Shown: positions 35,526 to 46,789 of the stretch, in pieces | Numbering within the stretch: the first letter of the stretch is position 1 | Layout of the letters: every line of letters begins with the position of its first letter | NCBI GenBank assembly: GCA_003049465.1 | Contig: PYSS01000057.1 | Span: forward strand, 176,985 to 240,984 | Origin: Magnaporthiopsis rhizophila | Taxonomy: Eukaryota; Ascomycota; Sordariomycetes; Magnaporthales; Magnaporthaceae | Reading direction: 5' to 3' | Length of the DNA stretch: 64,000 nucleotides | The notes under the pieces: model-generated | Database searches by the model: none | What the model saw: only the letters and a program-made list of their open reading frames with translations | Told to the model about the DNA's origin: nothing | Translations under genes and position numbers: made by a program

Positions 35526-35626
35526 CAGCCCGCCACCCGGGTTCCCATGTAGAAGGACACTACCACAAACCAACCAAACATCAGATTCCGTCATTCGTTA
35601 GCAATACATCGCTTCCTTCGCCCACC

Positions 35627-36739
35627 ATGAACGCCGCCGCTGCCGCCCGGGCGTCCATGATCCGGACCTCGATGTACCGGGTCCCAGCCCTTACACGGCC
35701 GCCGCCGCCGCTGCCCAACGGCCGCAACATTGCCCCTCGCCGGACAGGCGACAACAACGCGACCTACGACGACGAGTACGGCTACGACCAGCCGCAGCCG
35801 TCGCCCCGGCGCGTGATCCAGGTCGTCGACTACATGTCGTACAAGCAGCAGTGCGAGCGCGAGCGGGAGCAGGTTCCCCCGGCGGCGGGGATGTACCAGG
35901 GCGGCAACGGCAGCGCCGACTCGCTCGACAAGCCGCCGGCCAAGTTCTACGTCGAGATCGAGGAGGGCGGGCGCGGGCGCATCGCGCGCATGTTCACCGT
36001 CTTCCCCGTGCGCGACATCAACTGGATCGTGACCGTCATGTTCATCTTCGGCAGCGCCTCCTTCGTCACCAGCGCCACCTTTGGCCTGATCCCCGTGGTC
36101 GCCCCGTCCCTGGCATTTCCCGAGATCGGCACGCTCGCCGTGCCAGGCTTCCTCGCCACGGGTTCGCTGACCTTCACCATTGCGGGCGTGCTCGGCATGA
36201 TCGGCGCCTTCAACGCCAATCGGGGAACAGTCGAGGTCCAGAAGGGCGGCGTGGCCACCTACCGCCCGGCCCTCATCGGCTCCGAGAGCTGGGTCTGGAA
36301 GCCGACCAGCGAGGAGCTCGCCGCGCTCTTCAAGACCATCCCCTTCCCCGCCAGCCTGGTGTCTTGGGCTTCCGGTCTCTTCTTCCTGGTCGCCACCTTC
36401 TCCGGCCTGCCGGGCAACGTGCCCCCGACGTCGCCCGCCTTCAAGTTCCTCGTGCCCATGCAGCAGGTCATCGGCGGCGTGCTGCTGTTCCTCGCCAACG
36501 TCAGCGTCATATTCGTCATCCAGGAGAGGTGGTACAAGCCCAAGCTGACGCCGGACTGGCTGGGCACATTTTTGAACATTGTCGGCTCGACGGGCTTCAC
36601 CCTGATTGGAGCTCTGAATTTGGCCGGCGCGCCCGGGTCTGGCTTTACGTACTGGTACGGAGCCATGGCCTTTCTGATAGGCTCTACTATCGGGTTGTAC
36701 GGCCTGATGGAATTTCACCCAACGGCTTGGGCGGCTTAG
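35627..36739 (+). CDS. Four-segment integral membrane protein, uncharacterised
   Basis: This is an intronless gene of 370 residues. The first 110 residues are cytosolic-looking: Pro-rich, with Tyr/Asp-rich and basic patches. Hydrophobic segments follow at about 128-150 (WIVTVMFIFGSASFVTSATF), 165-190 (VPGFLATGSLTFTIAGVLGM), 240-260 (LVSWASGLFFLVATFSGL), 280-300 (VIGGVLLFLANVSVIFVIQE), and two more near the C-terminus (WLGTFLNIVGSTGFTLIGAL; WYGAMAFLIGSTIGLYGLME). I therefore count five or six membrane spans. The sequence resembles the widespread fungal 'integral membrane protein' family without known function. There is no signal peptide. Two near-palindromic motifs precede it. The opposite-strand frame of similar length is a shadow. 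Confidence 0.88.
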   Translation: MNAAAAARASMIRTSMYRVPALTRPPPPLPNGRNIAPRRTGDNNATYDDEYGYDQPQPSPRRVIQVVDYMSYKQQCEREREQVPPAAGMYQGGNGSADSLDKPPAKFYVEIEEGGRGRIARMFTVFPVRDINWIVTVMFIFGSASFVTSATFGLIPVVAPSLAFPEIGTLAVPGFLATGSLTFTIAGVLGMIGAFNANRGTVEVQKGGVATYRPALIGSESWVWKPTSEELAALFKTIPFPASLVSWASGLFFLVATFSGLPGNVPPTSPAFKFLVPMQQVIGGVLLFLANVSVIFVIQERWYKPKLTPDWLGTFLNIVGSTGFTLIGALNLAGAPGSGFTYWYGAMAFLIGSTIGLYGLMEFHPTAWAA

Positions 36740-39700
36740 ACGGAGGGCGAGAGGGAATAACTATGGACATCTAGCGAGGAGTTTTATTGGGGTCTTGGAG
36801 CCTTTTCTTTTTTTTTTTTTTTTTTTTTTCTCTTTCGGCAACGATCAGAACGACAACCACCACAACAAACAACAAAAACCCAATTTTTTTTTTCTTGTGG
36901 AGTTTCTGTGCGCTTTCCAACCTTCTAGATCATCGGGTACGCCATCAAGGTTGGCGTTCAAATTACGTACGGATTCCACATCGTGTAGGCCGTCTGCATG
37001 TGCCATCGGACATGTGATGCTGTGTAGACGTCTCCATCTCGATCTCACCCACCTGCGTAAGGCGACCAGGCGACCACTGCTGACTTTAACCAAAGTTCAA
37101 TGAATGTGCTCGCAAATCTAGCCTGACAACTATGATGCAGCCCTTTCGTGCACTTTTTGCATCATATCTATGCTTTGGGTCCTCGCATGGTCCTGGATCC
37201 CGAGACCGTAGTGGATATGTCGCATTGGGGATAAATTATGCGATATCGGGTGCCCCCCTTTTTGGCCCCAAGATTACCGCATCGCCAAGCTCTTGACCAG
37301 CGAGCCTGAAACCTGCAATTTTCGGTGAGCTGCCAAACTGGGCGGACGCCAACCCCTAGTAGTAACTGGGACCTTCCGTTTTTCCCTCTTTTTTTTTTTT
37401 TTTTTTTTTCTGCACATCCTGTTCTTCGATGCTTGTGGAAAGAATGCGGTCATTCTAGGCGACGAGGCAACCGTTATCTTACCTACAGACGAACCTTCTC
37501 TCTACAGGGCCGTGACAGGTCTAGATTGCCCTGAAGCCTTCCTTAATAAGGTCGAAGAGAAGTTTTGAGGCAGTGTGGAGCTACCTGCTCGATCAGGCCT
37601 AGCCTTCTAGAGTAGGTACCTATGTAACCTGGCGACGCAAGGAGATATCACGGCCGGTAACGAGACACGTGCGAGGGTATCTCTGATACCTCCGACCCTC
37701 CAATCCTCCGACCCTCCGACCCCAGCCGGCCCACAGCCATCAGACAGGTGGGAGACGTCCAAGACTTCACATCATGGGATGACCACAAGAAGCACGGGGT
37801 GGCGATGCCTTCTCCGCAGAATCATTATACAAAAAGGTGCTCAACGAAGGTTGCCGTGAAGCGTGTTTTTGTGTTCTAAGACTGACGAATTTTGCCACCA
37901 GCCAGCAGGCTGTCAGAGTTGTTATTTTTAGGGCAATCAGGATGGCACTGAAGGAATAAAAGGAGAGAAACGAAAAACATGGATTGGGTGGCAGAAAACC
38001 CTGGCAACCTGTCAATCTAGGGTGTTCCGAAGAGATGCTGGCGGGGATTGCCCGGGAGCAACAGATGGCGTCCCATGGATTGCTGTGTTGTCGGGAGAGG
38101 GAAACCAGGTCAGCGTCGACCGCAAAGCCAGGGACCCCGAGTGAAGTGCAGGCAAAATTAGTGACACCTGCTTTTGCGGCCTCCTGGAGCTGGACCGTGG
38201 TCCTGTTAAACAAACAAAACAAGCTCTCTCAGGCGAAATGGGTTTCAGATGAGGTGCCATTTCCACTTTAAGTGCGGCTCAAGTTAAGCGGTTTACGTAA
38301 ACGCAATCCTGCGGTGGACACCACACGGGAGACGGGGCTATTCCGAGAGACTTGCCAGCTTCGCTTCGATTGATCTACGGTGGGATCCAAGATGCTGTGC
38401 TGGTTCTGTTCTGGAAGCAGTGGGTTACAAGGAAGCCCCTGGGTGCAAAATTCGGAGCAGAGCTTTGCTGCAGAGGGTAGCGCCATTTAGTCCTCGTTAA
38501 TCGCCAGCCAAGACGTGGCCCAAACCAAACCAAGCGGGCACCTTTGCACCGTTCAAAAAGCCCGTAGCTGACCGTTTGGTGAAAACGAGACCGCGTTTCA
38601 TCACACAGGCGATGCAGGTGCTCACCCAAGGGCGCGGCCAGGCCTTGAGTGGTCCCGCAGAGGTGCATCGAAACATTGCCAGGAGCGCCGTCTACAGGGG
38701 CCCACAGCCTATCATCGCCCTCAACCGATTTGCTGGCTCCCCAGGCTGGGGACCCCCAAAAGTTTAGGCGGAGGTGGCGAATCTCAGCCCAGTGCACAGC
38801 GCAGGTGCTGCCGAGCTGGTGGACCCTTGCCTAGGCGGTGCCACCTTCTAGCCGCCGAACGTCAAACGTGCACACCACCAAGTCAGCCGTTGGTGTTCAA
38901 TCAAATCAGCTTGCTTGCAGTGATCGTCGATCGGGCTGACCTCTCATCTCGGCTTTTGGAGCTGTCCCTCTCTCCACCGGCATGCCCGCCTTGGCTGCCT
39001 TGGGGTCTGCCGACGACAAAACTGCCCGGCAATGCCAGCAAAAGGAGACCGGTCGACGAGCGTCGATGCCCGACGACTCGCATCGGGGCGGCCAAAGACA
39101 CCAGCTTCCATCATCGATGGCGGCATCGCCGTCGCCATCTAGGCTTGTCAAATTTAACTTGAGACGACACGTCAATGAGGCGTCAGTTCCTGCAGATGGC
39201 GACGCTGCAGCCCGCTGGCCCTCTCCGCAAATCAGAATCCTCTTTAGGCGTCATTTTCACGCGTCATCCTCGTTGCTGGCCCTCGACCGACTAGCCATTT
39301 GCCCCTTGCATGATATCGGACCCAAGGGCCTGGTCAACACGAGTTTCCATCCCTGCGGCCGCCTTCTTTTTTTTTTTTTTTTTTTTTTGCGCCATCCTCC
39401 TGATGGTGGCCCTCGAGACCGCGCCGCCAGGTGGCCGCGCTATCTTTGAGGTATCCGGCTGTGCCTCTTTCCCCACGAAAAGGAAGAAAAACATTCTCAC
39501 CGCCAGCTTAGATAATTTACCAGACGCGTGTATGTGTCTGCTGCTGGGGTTGTTCGACTCGTGAAGCCACAGTCGGCCCCCAATGTCGTCTGGGAAGGTT
39601 ATAAAGGCGTGGAGGATTCACTGTCGGCAACTCGTCGAGAGGAGATGGTTCTTTTCCTCATGGTCACCAAGGCCAATTCCAAGTCGTTCGTTACCCTCTT

Positions 39701-39822
39701 TCTGATATTGGCGAGCGCAAGGACGCCGTTTCTTGCTTTGTGTTTTCCTGCTACCCTAATACCTATTTTGACGACTACCTACGTACCTTACCTACCTAAT
39801 TAGCACGAGACCCAAACACACG
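36740..39822. other. 3.1-kb intergenic region, no gene supported
   Basis: It contains poly-T runs near 36808-36830, 37390-37410 and 39368-39388. Open frames (for example 37767-38222 minus and 38982-39449 plus) show no motifs, splice structure or strand bias that would support a gene. Confidence 0.4.
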
Positions 39823-40787
39823 ATGGTGAACGGAAAGCGAAACACGAGCCAGCCAGGGGAAGACCGCCCGAAGAGTGCCAAGCGTCTCCGGCATGCCGGG
39901 CCTTCGATCTCGAACGCGGACAGATGCCAGTACCCGAGGGAGTGCGTCGTCCATGTCCACCAACTCTTTTGTTCCCACACTCGTGAAGCTGTGCCCATAC
40001 TGACGAGCGACGCGACAAGCAGGCCCTCGACGTATCAGGAGCCGCTGTCCTACCTCCAGAACTCCGAGTCCGCCAGCCAGGGAGGTCAGCTTGGCGCGCC
40101 CGCTGCCGCGGTCTACTCGCAGACCAGCCGGTCCACCCCGGCCCCGACCACCGTCTCCTCCCACCACGAAGAATACGGAGCGGAGCCCCAAGATTACACA
40201 GCTCCACTAGCCGCCGCACACGGGGGCGGCTGCTCCTCCGGATCCGATTATGCATATGACGAGTTTACTGCCTGGCTGAACAGGATGTCTATGACAGCCA
40301 CCCAAGGGTCGGTGCATGGGTATGTCATGTCGCTAAAATAGCGGGAGCCAACCTGCCACGTGCCCGCCCATCTGTGCCTACCCAGGCTCCCTTCAGTGGC
40401 TCGCCAAAGCTAACTGGTTCCCCATCCCCTGCAAGATCGAGGCACAACTCTCGGGACATGGCCGATTTCAATGCCACCCAACCACGTCCGCTATCCTTGC
40501 CGCGGCTCCCCGAGCTTCAGATCGAGGAGCGGATGAACGGGTACGGCGGCGCTGCGACACAGCTGTCACCTCCCTTCAGCCAATTCGCGACGTCTTCGGA
40601 GCGCAGATGGGCCGACAACGACCGCTACAAGGTTGTCCAGCACGCCGGGCGCCTCATAATGGGCAACGTCACCCCGCCGCCCGACGATGGCAGACACCAG
40701 TTGACGATTGACGACGACAACGACGATCAGGATCACGACATCGACTTCCCAGCCATCGCTGGGTACCCTCACAACCAGGGCGCTTGA
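39823..40787 (+). CDS. Hypothetical protein, two exons
   Basis: Exon 1 is 39823-40319 and exon 2 is 40397-40787. The 77-bp intron starts GTATGT and ends TTCAG, the only acceptor near a branch-like GCTAAA that keeps phase; the product is 295 residues. The N-terminal part is basic (MVNGKRNTSQ...KSAKRLRHAG), followed by a region with CQYPREC and LFCSH, then long Ser/Thr/Pro/Gln-rich sequence. Exon 2 is Pro/Ser-rich with RRWADNDRYKVVQHAGRLI and ends in an acidic run (DDDNDDQDHDIDF). Low complexity and basic/acidic patches suggest a nuclear or regulatory protein, but no domain is recognised. Confidence 0.55.
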
Positions 40788-40920
40788 TTGCCAGTCGCGC
40801 GTGCAAGCACGCAAGGCTGTCAATTTCTGGAGAGCTGGGACTCTCGGCAACCCAACCCCAACGCCGGATTTTCTCAATCCACCCCTCGAAGGGGAAACCG
40901 CTGGCGGTTTGCATCCAGCT

Positions 40921-40954
<34 letters not shown>

Positions 40955-43637
40955 TCATCACCTGTACCACCATTTTTCTTTTCTTCTTCTGTTCATTCCA
41001 GCCGCTGGTCGACCACCTTGAACCCCCAAGAGCACACCTCTGTCACATCCAAAAAGGAAACAGAAAAGGCTTCTAGAAGCAATCCCTTCTCCCCGCCACC
41101 CCATCCACTCACCATCCCATAATATGTACTCTCTATCTAATCACCCGCAGCACGTCGGAGCAGCTGGTCTGAAGTTGTACGAGTTTTGCCCACCAAGAAT
41201 AGGTTTAATGATCTCTGGCGTTATCTGCCACTGCCGTGCTGTGTTTTCTCCGCCGCCTCCGTATTCCGGCTGTTGCCGTTCAACTGCTCGTCCTCGTCAC
41301 ACAGACAGATTCGCCCGAATCTCGATGAGATGCCATGGGATCGCTGCCGCAACCCCACAATTTGATGCCATCATCGACCCCGCGCCTAGATGGCAGGCAA
41401 AACTGCCGGTCGCCCGCCTCGTGTTCCATCCCAAAATCCAGCACTTGTCGCCCAGTTGCCCCGAGACAACGTCACGATGCTTCTCTCGTCTTCCACAAAG
41501 CGCAACTTTGCCTTTTCTATGATGCTTCTATGATCAGCGTTCTCGGTCATGATTCCAGGTTGTGTTCCCTTGGGAACGCACGTACCCCATCTCATTGGCT
41601 GGTTGCCCTGTTTTTTGCACCTTCGAAATGGAATGCTTGACGCCTTAACCCCGCTTTTGGTCTGTCGCCTGCAATCCACAAAACCTACATTAGTATATCA
41701 CTTTCAAAGTGCGGTTCTTGTCTGTAACCGCTGTTAGAGCCACCCCCGTTCAGTAATCATCATAATAAAAAAAGAAGGCAACCAGCGATCTCGGCCTTTG
41801 ACGCCTGAGGATAACCAGTCGGCTTTGCATGCTTCTTGTCCTGGGTGGGTAAGGTGGTAGGGCTGCGACAAACCGGCCCGCTAGCCAAGTTTTTGTTATC
41901 TAAGGGTGCTGATCTCGATGTTTATCATTGGGCGCCCTTACACACCGCAGAGATGATGTAAGGGATCCGTAAGCAGTTGAGGCAGAAACGACTTTTCCGA
42001 TCGGGTATGGTTTTCCGAGGTTCGAGGGGATGGCAGCCCATTGGTTGGAGCCTTTCGGACCTGGCATCGACGTGCCAGCCTGACCACGCCCATGGACCAA
42101 GGTAATTGGCGCGTCTTTTGGCTGGGGCTTAAGGAGCGATTTGTTGAGGCATTTAGATGCGGTTCTGTGTAACACTTCCACGACCATTGTTGCCATATGT
42201 AAGATGGGGGGTTAAGGAGCTGCCTACGAACGCTCGGTCTCCCCGTAGGTGCCATTATAACGCGGTGTATGAGTATATATTAGATGTCACCGGCTCGATT
42301 CTCGCTTTTCCACCCCTTTCTTCCAAGGTGTGTTCTTGGCCCAGCCCAGGACCTTAAAAGCCTTTCCACGCTCCTGCGCCTTCTAGCCAATGCTTTTCTT
42401 TTATCTCTCCGGCTTGCTTGTGGGTGGGCCTCCCTGCATCCATCTCCTCTCTATAGACCATCATCAAGCATTCTTCCCACCACTAGCATGCATATGATCC
42501 TCCGATATGCCTCTACTGGCCGCAGCCCTCCCAGTCTTCACCCAATTAGGCGGGCTTAGGCCAGCACAAGAGCCCAAATCGTCCCGCCTACCCCCGCCAA
42601 CTCCGCCTATGCAACCATCCCCGTCAAACAGCAGCCTCCAAGCAGCCATCTACAAATTTGACCCGCCCCGACTCGCGACAACTGCAAGCCCAGGAGTGCC
42701 CGAGGCGTCAGGCAACTACTGCGGCCCCTGTTTGTTGCCAAGTCGGAAAATCCCCGGAGCCTGTCTGCGGGCGGTGAGTGCCCGCTGTGACCTGATCCGT
42801 CAGCTGCCCTGCCGGAGCGGCCCCCTGGACGCCACATTTTTCCAGCTCCTCGCCTAGCCGCAGCAAAATATTGACAGCAACCGCCCCGCTAATGTCGTGT
42901 TTTTTTTTCCTTCATGAACGGTGTGATTCGGCACGCCTCTTTTTGGTAACAGGATCCAATATCACCATGTGACGACTGCAACAGGGCGCCGAAAGTGCAT
43001 TGTCTCGGCATGCCCTTTTTATAGCTTCCGGCGTTTATCTGGGGGCCGGGCAAGGGGGAGCTGCGGGGACGCGGTTCAGCACCCGATGTTTGGCTCGGGT
43101 GAGGGGTTCAGCTTATTATTGGTCGCCTTCTGGTTCGGCATTTTGGCCCGGACGCTTAGGGTCTACGTTTTCTTGCATTCTCGCGATACCCGTGGCTGTC
43201 GCTTCTTGACCCGGACTGCACTTCTCGAAAGGCGACCTTCACTTTCTCCTGCGCGGTCCTTATCGTACACCAACGACCGCATTCCTCATGCCCGTTTCGG
43301 CGAGGGATATGCAGCTTGACGCAGCTGGCCTGGTTTGGCTACATCTGCACGGTATCGGGGCCAAGCCTCAGAAGTGCTGCTTGCCATAGCCGCGGAGCTT
43401 CTGGTGATGGTGGCTGGGACCAGTTTTTGTGCAGAAGCTGTTGAGAGAGTTGGCTTGTGGCTCTAGCAGTACAGTAGAGCGAAGATAGAGCCCGAAAGAC
43501 ATGGGGAAAAGGCTAGAATTGAGAGTCAGATACACCACATCCAGATCTGTCTCTTGTCTTGGGGTTGTCCTATCTGACCCAATCATTATCAGAGCAAGTC
43601 CAGTCCGAATACTACATGTCTCGCCCTCGAGTCTACC
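40788..43637. other. Intergenic region with one weak gene candidate
   Basis: It starts with a pyrimidine-rich 3' region containing a 30-nt T run (about 40926-40955). Apart from the weak candidate at 42507-42857, open frames are short and overlapping. A TATA-like tatatatta lies at about 42273-42281. Confidence 0.4.
42507..42857 (+). CDS. Weak candidate for a small secreted cysteine-containing protein
   Basis: The frame of 116 residues starts MPLLAAALPVFTQLGGLRPA, which is signal-peptide-like but lacks a strong basic n-region. It has five cysteines near the C-terminal half (CGPC, GACL, ARCD, LPCR). A TATA-like sequence is about 230 bp upstream. The middle is Pro/Ser-rich. The supporting evidence is only composition and position, and it may be a chance open frame. 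Confidence 0.22.
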   Translation: MPLLAAALPVFTQLGGLRPAQEPKSSRLPPPTPPMQPSPSNSSLQAAIYKFDPPRLATTASPGVPEASGNYCGPCLLPSRKIPGACLRAVSARCDLIRQLPCRSGPLDATFFQLLA

Positions 43638-44138
43638 CTACAGCTTCTCCGAACAGGTCGTTGTGCGCGGGACGGACGCGGAGGTGCAATCGACGCAATA
43701 TATCTCGCACACGAGTCTGGTAAAGAGAGCGCACCCAAGCCAGCGGCTGAGGAATATGGTGATCAACTCCTCCAAGTTAGACGGGGTCATGTTTAAAACC
43801 TCCAGGATATCACGCACGAAGGACGACGCCACTAGAGCCCGAACCAGATACGCAACATAGGAAACGCCGTAGCCGCCCATCGCCGCGCTCTGCAAGTATG
43901 CGAAAATGCTGCGGCGGACAACATTCCCGAGGAGGGATTGGATCCAAGCAGCTACGGATCCTGGTCGCGGGGAAAGCCACCGTTAGCTGGTAAACACGCC
44001 GAATTTGTGAAGCTGTACACACGGCGGTGGCTGCTACACATCTGCAGCAATACCAGCAGCGCCAAAACCGAGCGGGAAAAGGACTATCCTGGCGACAAAG
44101 CCCGGAAACAAGACCATGACGAGTCTGGGCAGGAACAT
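43638..44138 (-). CDS. IFI6/IFI27-like membrane protein, short form
   Basis: I model exon 1 at 44138-44054 and exon 2 at 43960-43638 (minus strand), with a 93-bp intron: GTATTG donor, GCTAAC branch site, ACCAG acceptor. From Met 44138 this gives 135 residues. The membrane-active glycine/alanine-rich core (VARIVLFPLGFGAAG, then SVAAWIQSLLGNVV and FAYLQSAAMGGYGVSYV) has the pattern of the IFI6/IFI27 (ISG12) family: hydrophobic stretch, G-S-x-A-A, then L-Q-S-A-x-x-G-G. In animals these are interferon-induced membrane proteins; fungal relatives are poorly studied. A second family member lies 2.7 kb away on the same strand. In-frame coding sequence continues upstream of Met 44138 (EWLNKGQRRAWKRY), so the real start probably lies further upstream, by an intron or a frameshift from the frame at 44216-44605. 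Confidence 0.6.
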
Positions 44139-44215
44139 GGCAGCTCGACGGCGGTGCTTGGCCGCCCATCCGGCGAGATAGCGATAGCGCTTCCAAGCTC
44201 GCCTTTGGCCCTTGT

Positions 44216-44605
44216 TCAGCCATTCCAGTCCTCCGGCTGGCCGTCGTCGGAGGGCTCGTCGTCGCCCATAGGCGGCGGCAGCGGGAGCCAGCTGATCAGG
44301 ACGGCATCGGGCGCAAGGCCTTCGGGCACAAGGGAGCCTAGGTTTGGGAGCCAGGCGGTGGAGGGCGGGGCTTCCGCGGCCGCCGCGGCCTCTGGGAAGA
44401 CGTCGGACGTCCAGCCGGAGTGCCAGATGTTTTGCGAAAGGGTGTTTCCGTCCTCGGCGCCTGCTGGAGCGTCGACACCTTGACCCTGCTCGTTTTCAGG
44501 CGCGGTGGTTAGAAGGCTGGACTGCGTGCCTAAGATCGAGGGCCGGAAGACAGCGTTTAAGGGAGTGGCGGCGAGAAGGGCCTTGAGGGCCTGGGGCACT
44601 CGCAT
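44216..44605 (-). CDS. Likely N-terminal part of the short IFI6/IFI27-like gene (out of frame)
   Basis: This 129-residue frame starts MRVPQALKALLAATPLNAVF and becomes acidic and Pro-rich (PPPMGDDEPSDDGQPED) before a stop at 44216. The next coding frame (EWLNKGQRRAWKRY) overlaps its end in a different phase. Sequence composition suggests the two belong to one protein. I could not find a well-formed intron to join them, so either an unusual intron, a sequencing indel or a real frameshift separates them. Alternatively this is an independent small gene. Confidence 0.35.
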   Translation of the reverse strand: MRVPQALKALLAATPLNAVFRPSILGTQSSLLTTAPENEQGQGVDAPAGAEDGNTLSQNIWHSGWTSDVFPEAAAAAEAPPSTAWLPNLGSLVPEGLAPDAVLISWLPLPPPMGDDEPSDDGQPEDWNG

Positions 44606-45480
44606 TTTGCGTTGATGGCGAGTGAGGGCTGTGGGAGAGCAGCGAAAGGGTGGAAGGATTGTTGCGTGCGGCAGGACAGAAGGTTGGGTAGCGCCACGAG
44701 GATAAATAACTGGACAGAAACATTGTCGTAAAGGATGCCTGATTTCTGCCTGATTGCCTTGGACTTTCTAGGCCGTTCCACAGTGAGGATCGGTATATAA
44801 AGGCAGACAAAGCCAGTCGGACTCCGTGTGTACCACATCCAGGAGGCAGCAGGATTCTTCTGGAAGCAAATTCTCTCCTACTGGAGACTTTGACGATCGA
44901 GCGACTACGGATTCCAGGCGCTTCTCTTCGCTATAATATACCCATGTAGTCCGCCAGAAGCAACACATATGGCACATGGCGACCCGCAGGATATCTGGTC
45001 TTGCGGCAAGAACATATCACCAAGATCAATGGGATCGTAAATAGAAAGCAGCAAGCGTCTTCAAATTGTGACATTGAAGTGATGGATATCTGTGAAGTAG
45101 AAAGAAACCAGCCCACATGCCATGCAAGAAAAAACCTCGGCATGCCATGCGTAAGACTCGTAAACAACTGAAAAAGGAAACGACAAAAGGAAGCTGAAGA
45201 AAGGAAATAGACGGAAGGAAACAGACAAAAAGGAATACAGAAAACGGAATCTACAACAAGGAAAGTAAAAGAGGAGAAATGAAATGGTAACCAAATGAAA
45301 AATATATGCCAAAAGAAGAAGAAAAAAAAATAAAACACCGCGCCGAAAATGCCGAGCAAAAACACCGTCTAAGATGCAATAAAAGGAGAAGAGAAACGCC
45401 CGCTAAGTGTAAAAAAAAAAGAAGCCACAGCCAAGAAGATGAAGAAGAAAAAACCCCGCAGTGCTGCCCGTCATCGCCGC
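44606..45480. other. Intergenic region, A-rich on the plus strand
   Basis: This lies between the short IFI6/IFI27-like gene and the stop of the repeat-peptide precursor. The part from 45060 to 45450 is strongly purine/A-rich on the plus strand (T/C-rich on the transcribed strand). No gene is supported. Confidence 0.4.
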
Positions 45481-46101
45481 TTAGGGACGGCCGCCATCTT
45501 CCATCTGGGAAACAGGCAGCCTGTTGCGGGTAATCCTTTCCAGGGGCGTCTTGGGCTTCTCCTCGGGGGTGGCAGGAGACGCCTCCTCGACAGCAACCTT
45601 GGTGCTGGGCTTGGCGGGCTTGACGGGCTTCTCGGCCTTGGGGGCAGGCTTCTTGGTGTCGGGCTTGACGGGCAGCTCGGGCTCGGTCGGGACGGACATG
45701 CACCTCATGTAGTTCGGGTCGTTGGCATGGGCCGGGTCGCCATCGCAGCCCGTGGTCGCCCTCTTGGCGTGGTGGTGGTGCTCGCCGTCGCGCTTGGGTT
45801 GCTTCTTGGGTGCCGAGGCCGGGGCCGGGGCGACGACGGGCTCAAGCTTGGTGCCAGCAGGAATGTTGGCGGTCTTGGGCTTGAGGAGCTCCGGGTTGAT
45901 GGGCTTCACGGGCTCGGCCGGGACCGACAGGCACCTCATGTAGTCCGGATCGTTGGCGTGGGCCGGGTCACCGCCGCATCCCTCGGTCGCCCGGGCTCCC
46001 AGCAGGCTGCTCCTGCTCCTGGATGATACAGGGGCGGCTGCGATCTGGGCGGCGTAGAGGGCGACGATGGCGCCGGTCAGGAAGCTGCTGGTGAAATGCA
46101 T
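45481..46101 (-). CDS. Secreted precursor with two copies of a 27-residue two-cysteine peptide
   Basis: This is a single exon of 206 residues from ATG 46101; an in-frame Met 15 codons upstream would bury the signal peptide. The signal peptide is MHFTSSFLTGAIVALYAAQ followed by IAAAPV. Residues 38-64 and 115-141 are near-identical copies containing GDPAHANDP and YMRC, each with a C-x14-C pair (C42-C57, C119-C134). Copy 2 directly follows a Lys-Arg pair (113-114), and another KR is at 103-104. Copy 1 follows Ala-Arg (36-37). Between and after the copies lie Pro/Lys-rich spacers. Secretion plus repeated units after dibasic sites is the architecture of kexin-processed fungal peptide precursors; each copy could form one disulfide loop. 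Its neighbours on both sides are IFI6/IFI27-like genes on the same strand. The activity is unknown. Confidence 0.8.
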   Translation of the reverse strand: MHFTSSFLTGAIVALYAAQIAAAPVSSRSRSSLLGARATEGCGGDPAHANDPDYMRCLSVPAEPVKPINPELLKPKTANIPAGTKLEPVVAPAPASAPKKQPKRDGEHHHHAKRATTGCDGDPAHANDPNYMRCMSVPTEPELPVKPDTKKPAPKAEKPVKPAKPSTKVAVEEASPATPEEKPKTPLERITRNRLPVSQMEDGGRP

Positions 46102-46789
46102 CTTGGCGGCGGCGGTGTTGGTAGAGAGTGTGATGGCGGTGGACAAAAGGAAAAATGAGAGAAGGTGGGTGGAGAAAAGAGGGTGAGGGTGAGGGTGAGG
46201 AGAAAGAAAAGCAAAAGACTATGTCGAGGCTGATGGTGGAATATTTATCCATCTCTGGAACGGCATTTGTGGAACAAACGAAACACAGGAATTTCCATTT
46301 CCAACTGATACAAGTGGGATATCAAACTCTAGATGTCGGCTCGCATGTCAAGCAGGGGGGCTGGAGACACGAGTCTTGGCAGGGACGCGGTGTCGTCTTG
46401 TCAACTCAATTGACAATGCCACCTTCGCCAACCGGGGAAGTGCCAGTTTTTCCGAGCGCAGGACCATGGTCGGCAGTAAAACTTTAGACGATGGAGCCCC
46501 CGAATGGGCAAATTTGGTGCTGTCTGTGGGCCCTGGCAGTGGCTGAGGCGGGTTTTCCCCCTTTTCTGGCACGTTAGACAACATCATGTCGATCGTTTGA
46601 CCGGCAAGTGTGTGGACATCGTGGGGCTCTGGAGCTTGTTCCGACTCGCGCCATTCATGGCTTGGTTGTCCCTGGCAATCATGCCAATCTATTTTTGGCC
46701 GTGGAATTTCTAGGTTCTGGCGTGTCCGCTCTTGTGGGGAGCCTCGAGATGTCGTCGATATCTGTGCGGTACAGCCGCAAGCTTTGAGG
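46102..46789. promoter_or_regulatory. Upstream region of the repeat-peptide gene, with TATA-like box
   Basis: On the minus strand, ATAAATATT (about 46242-46250) lies about 145 bp before the start codon, a spacing close to that of the TATA-like box before the other precursor-like gene. A gagggt tandem tract (about 46178-46200) lies in the leader. The rest is the 3' region of the long IFI6/IFI27-like gene. Confidence 0.45.

Larger units (their letters stand above)
33056..35626. other. Intergenic region with assembly gap and twin 15-bp motifs
   Basis: This lies between the divergent MFS and membrane-protein genes, so it holds both promoters. It contains a poly-A run with an unresolved base (34522-34579) and, just upstream of the membrane-protein gene, two near-identical 15-bp near-palindromes (35415-35429, 35511-35525). 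I see no supported gene. Confidence 0.45.

Noticed and set aside
35591..36718. 375-codon minus-strand open frame
   Set aside because: Shadow of the integral membrane protein gene; no motifs.
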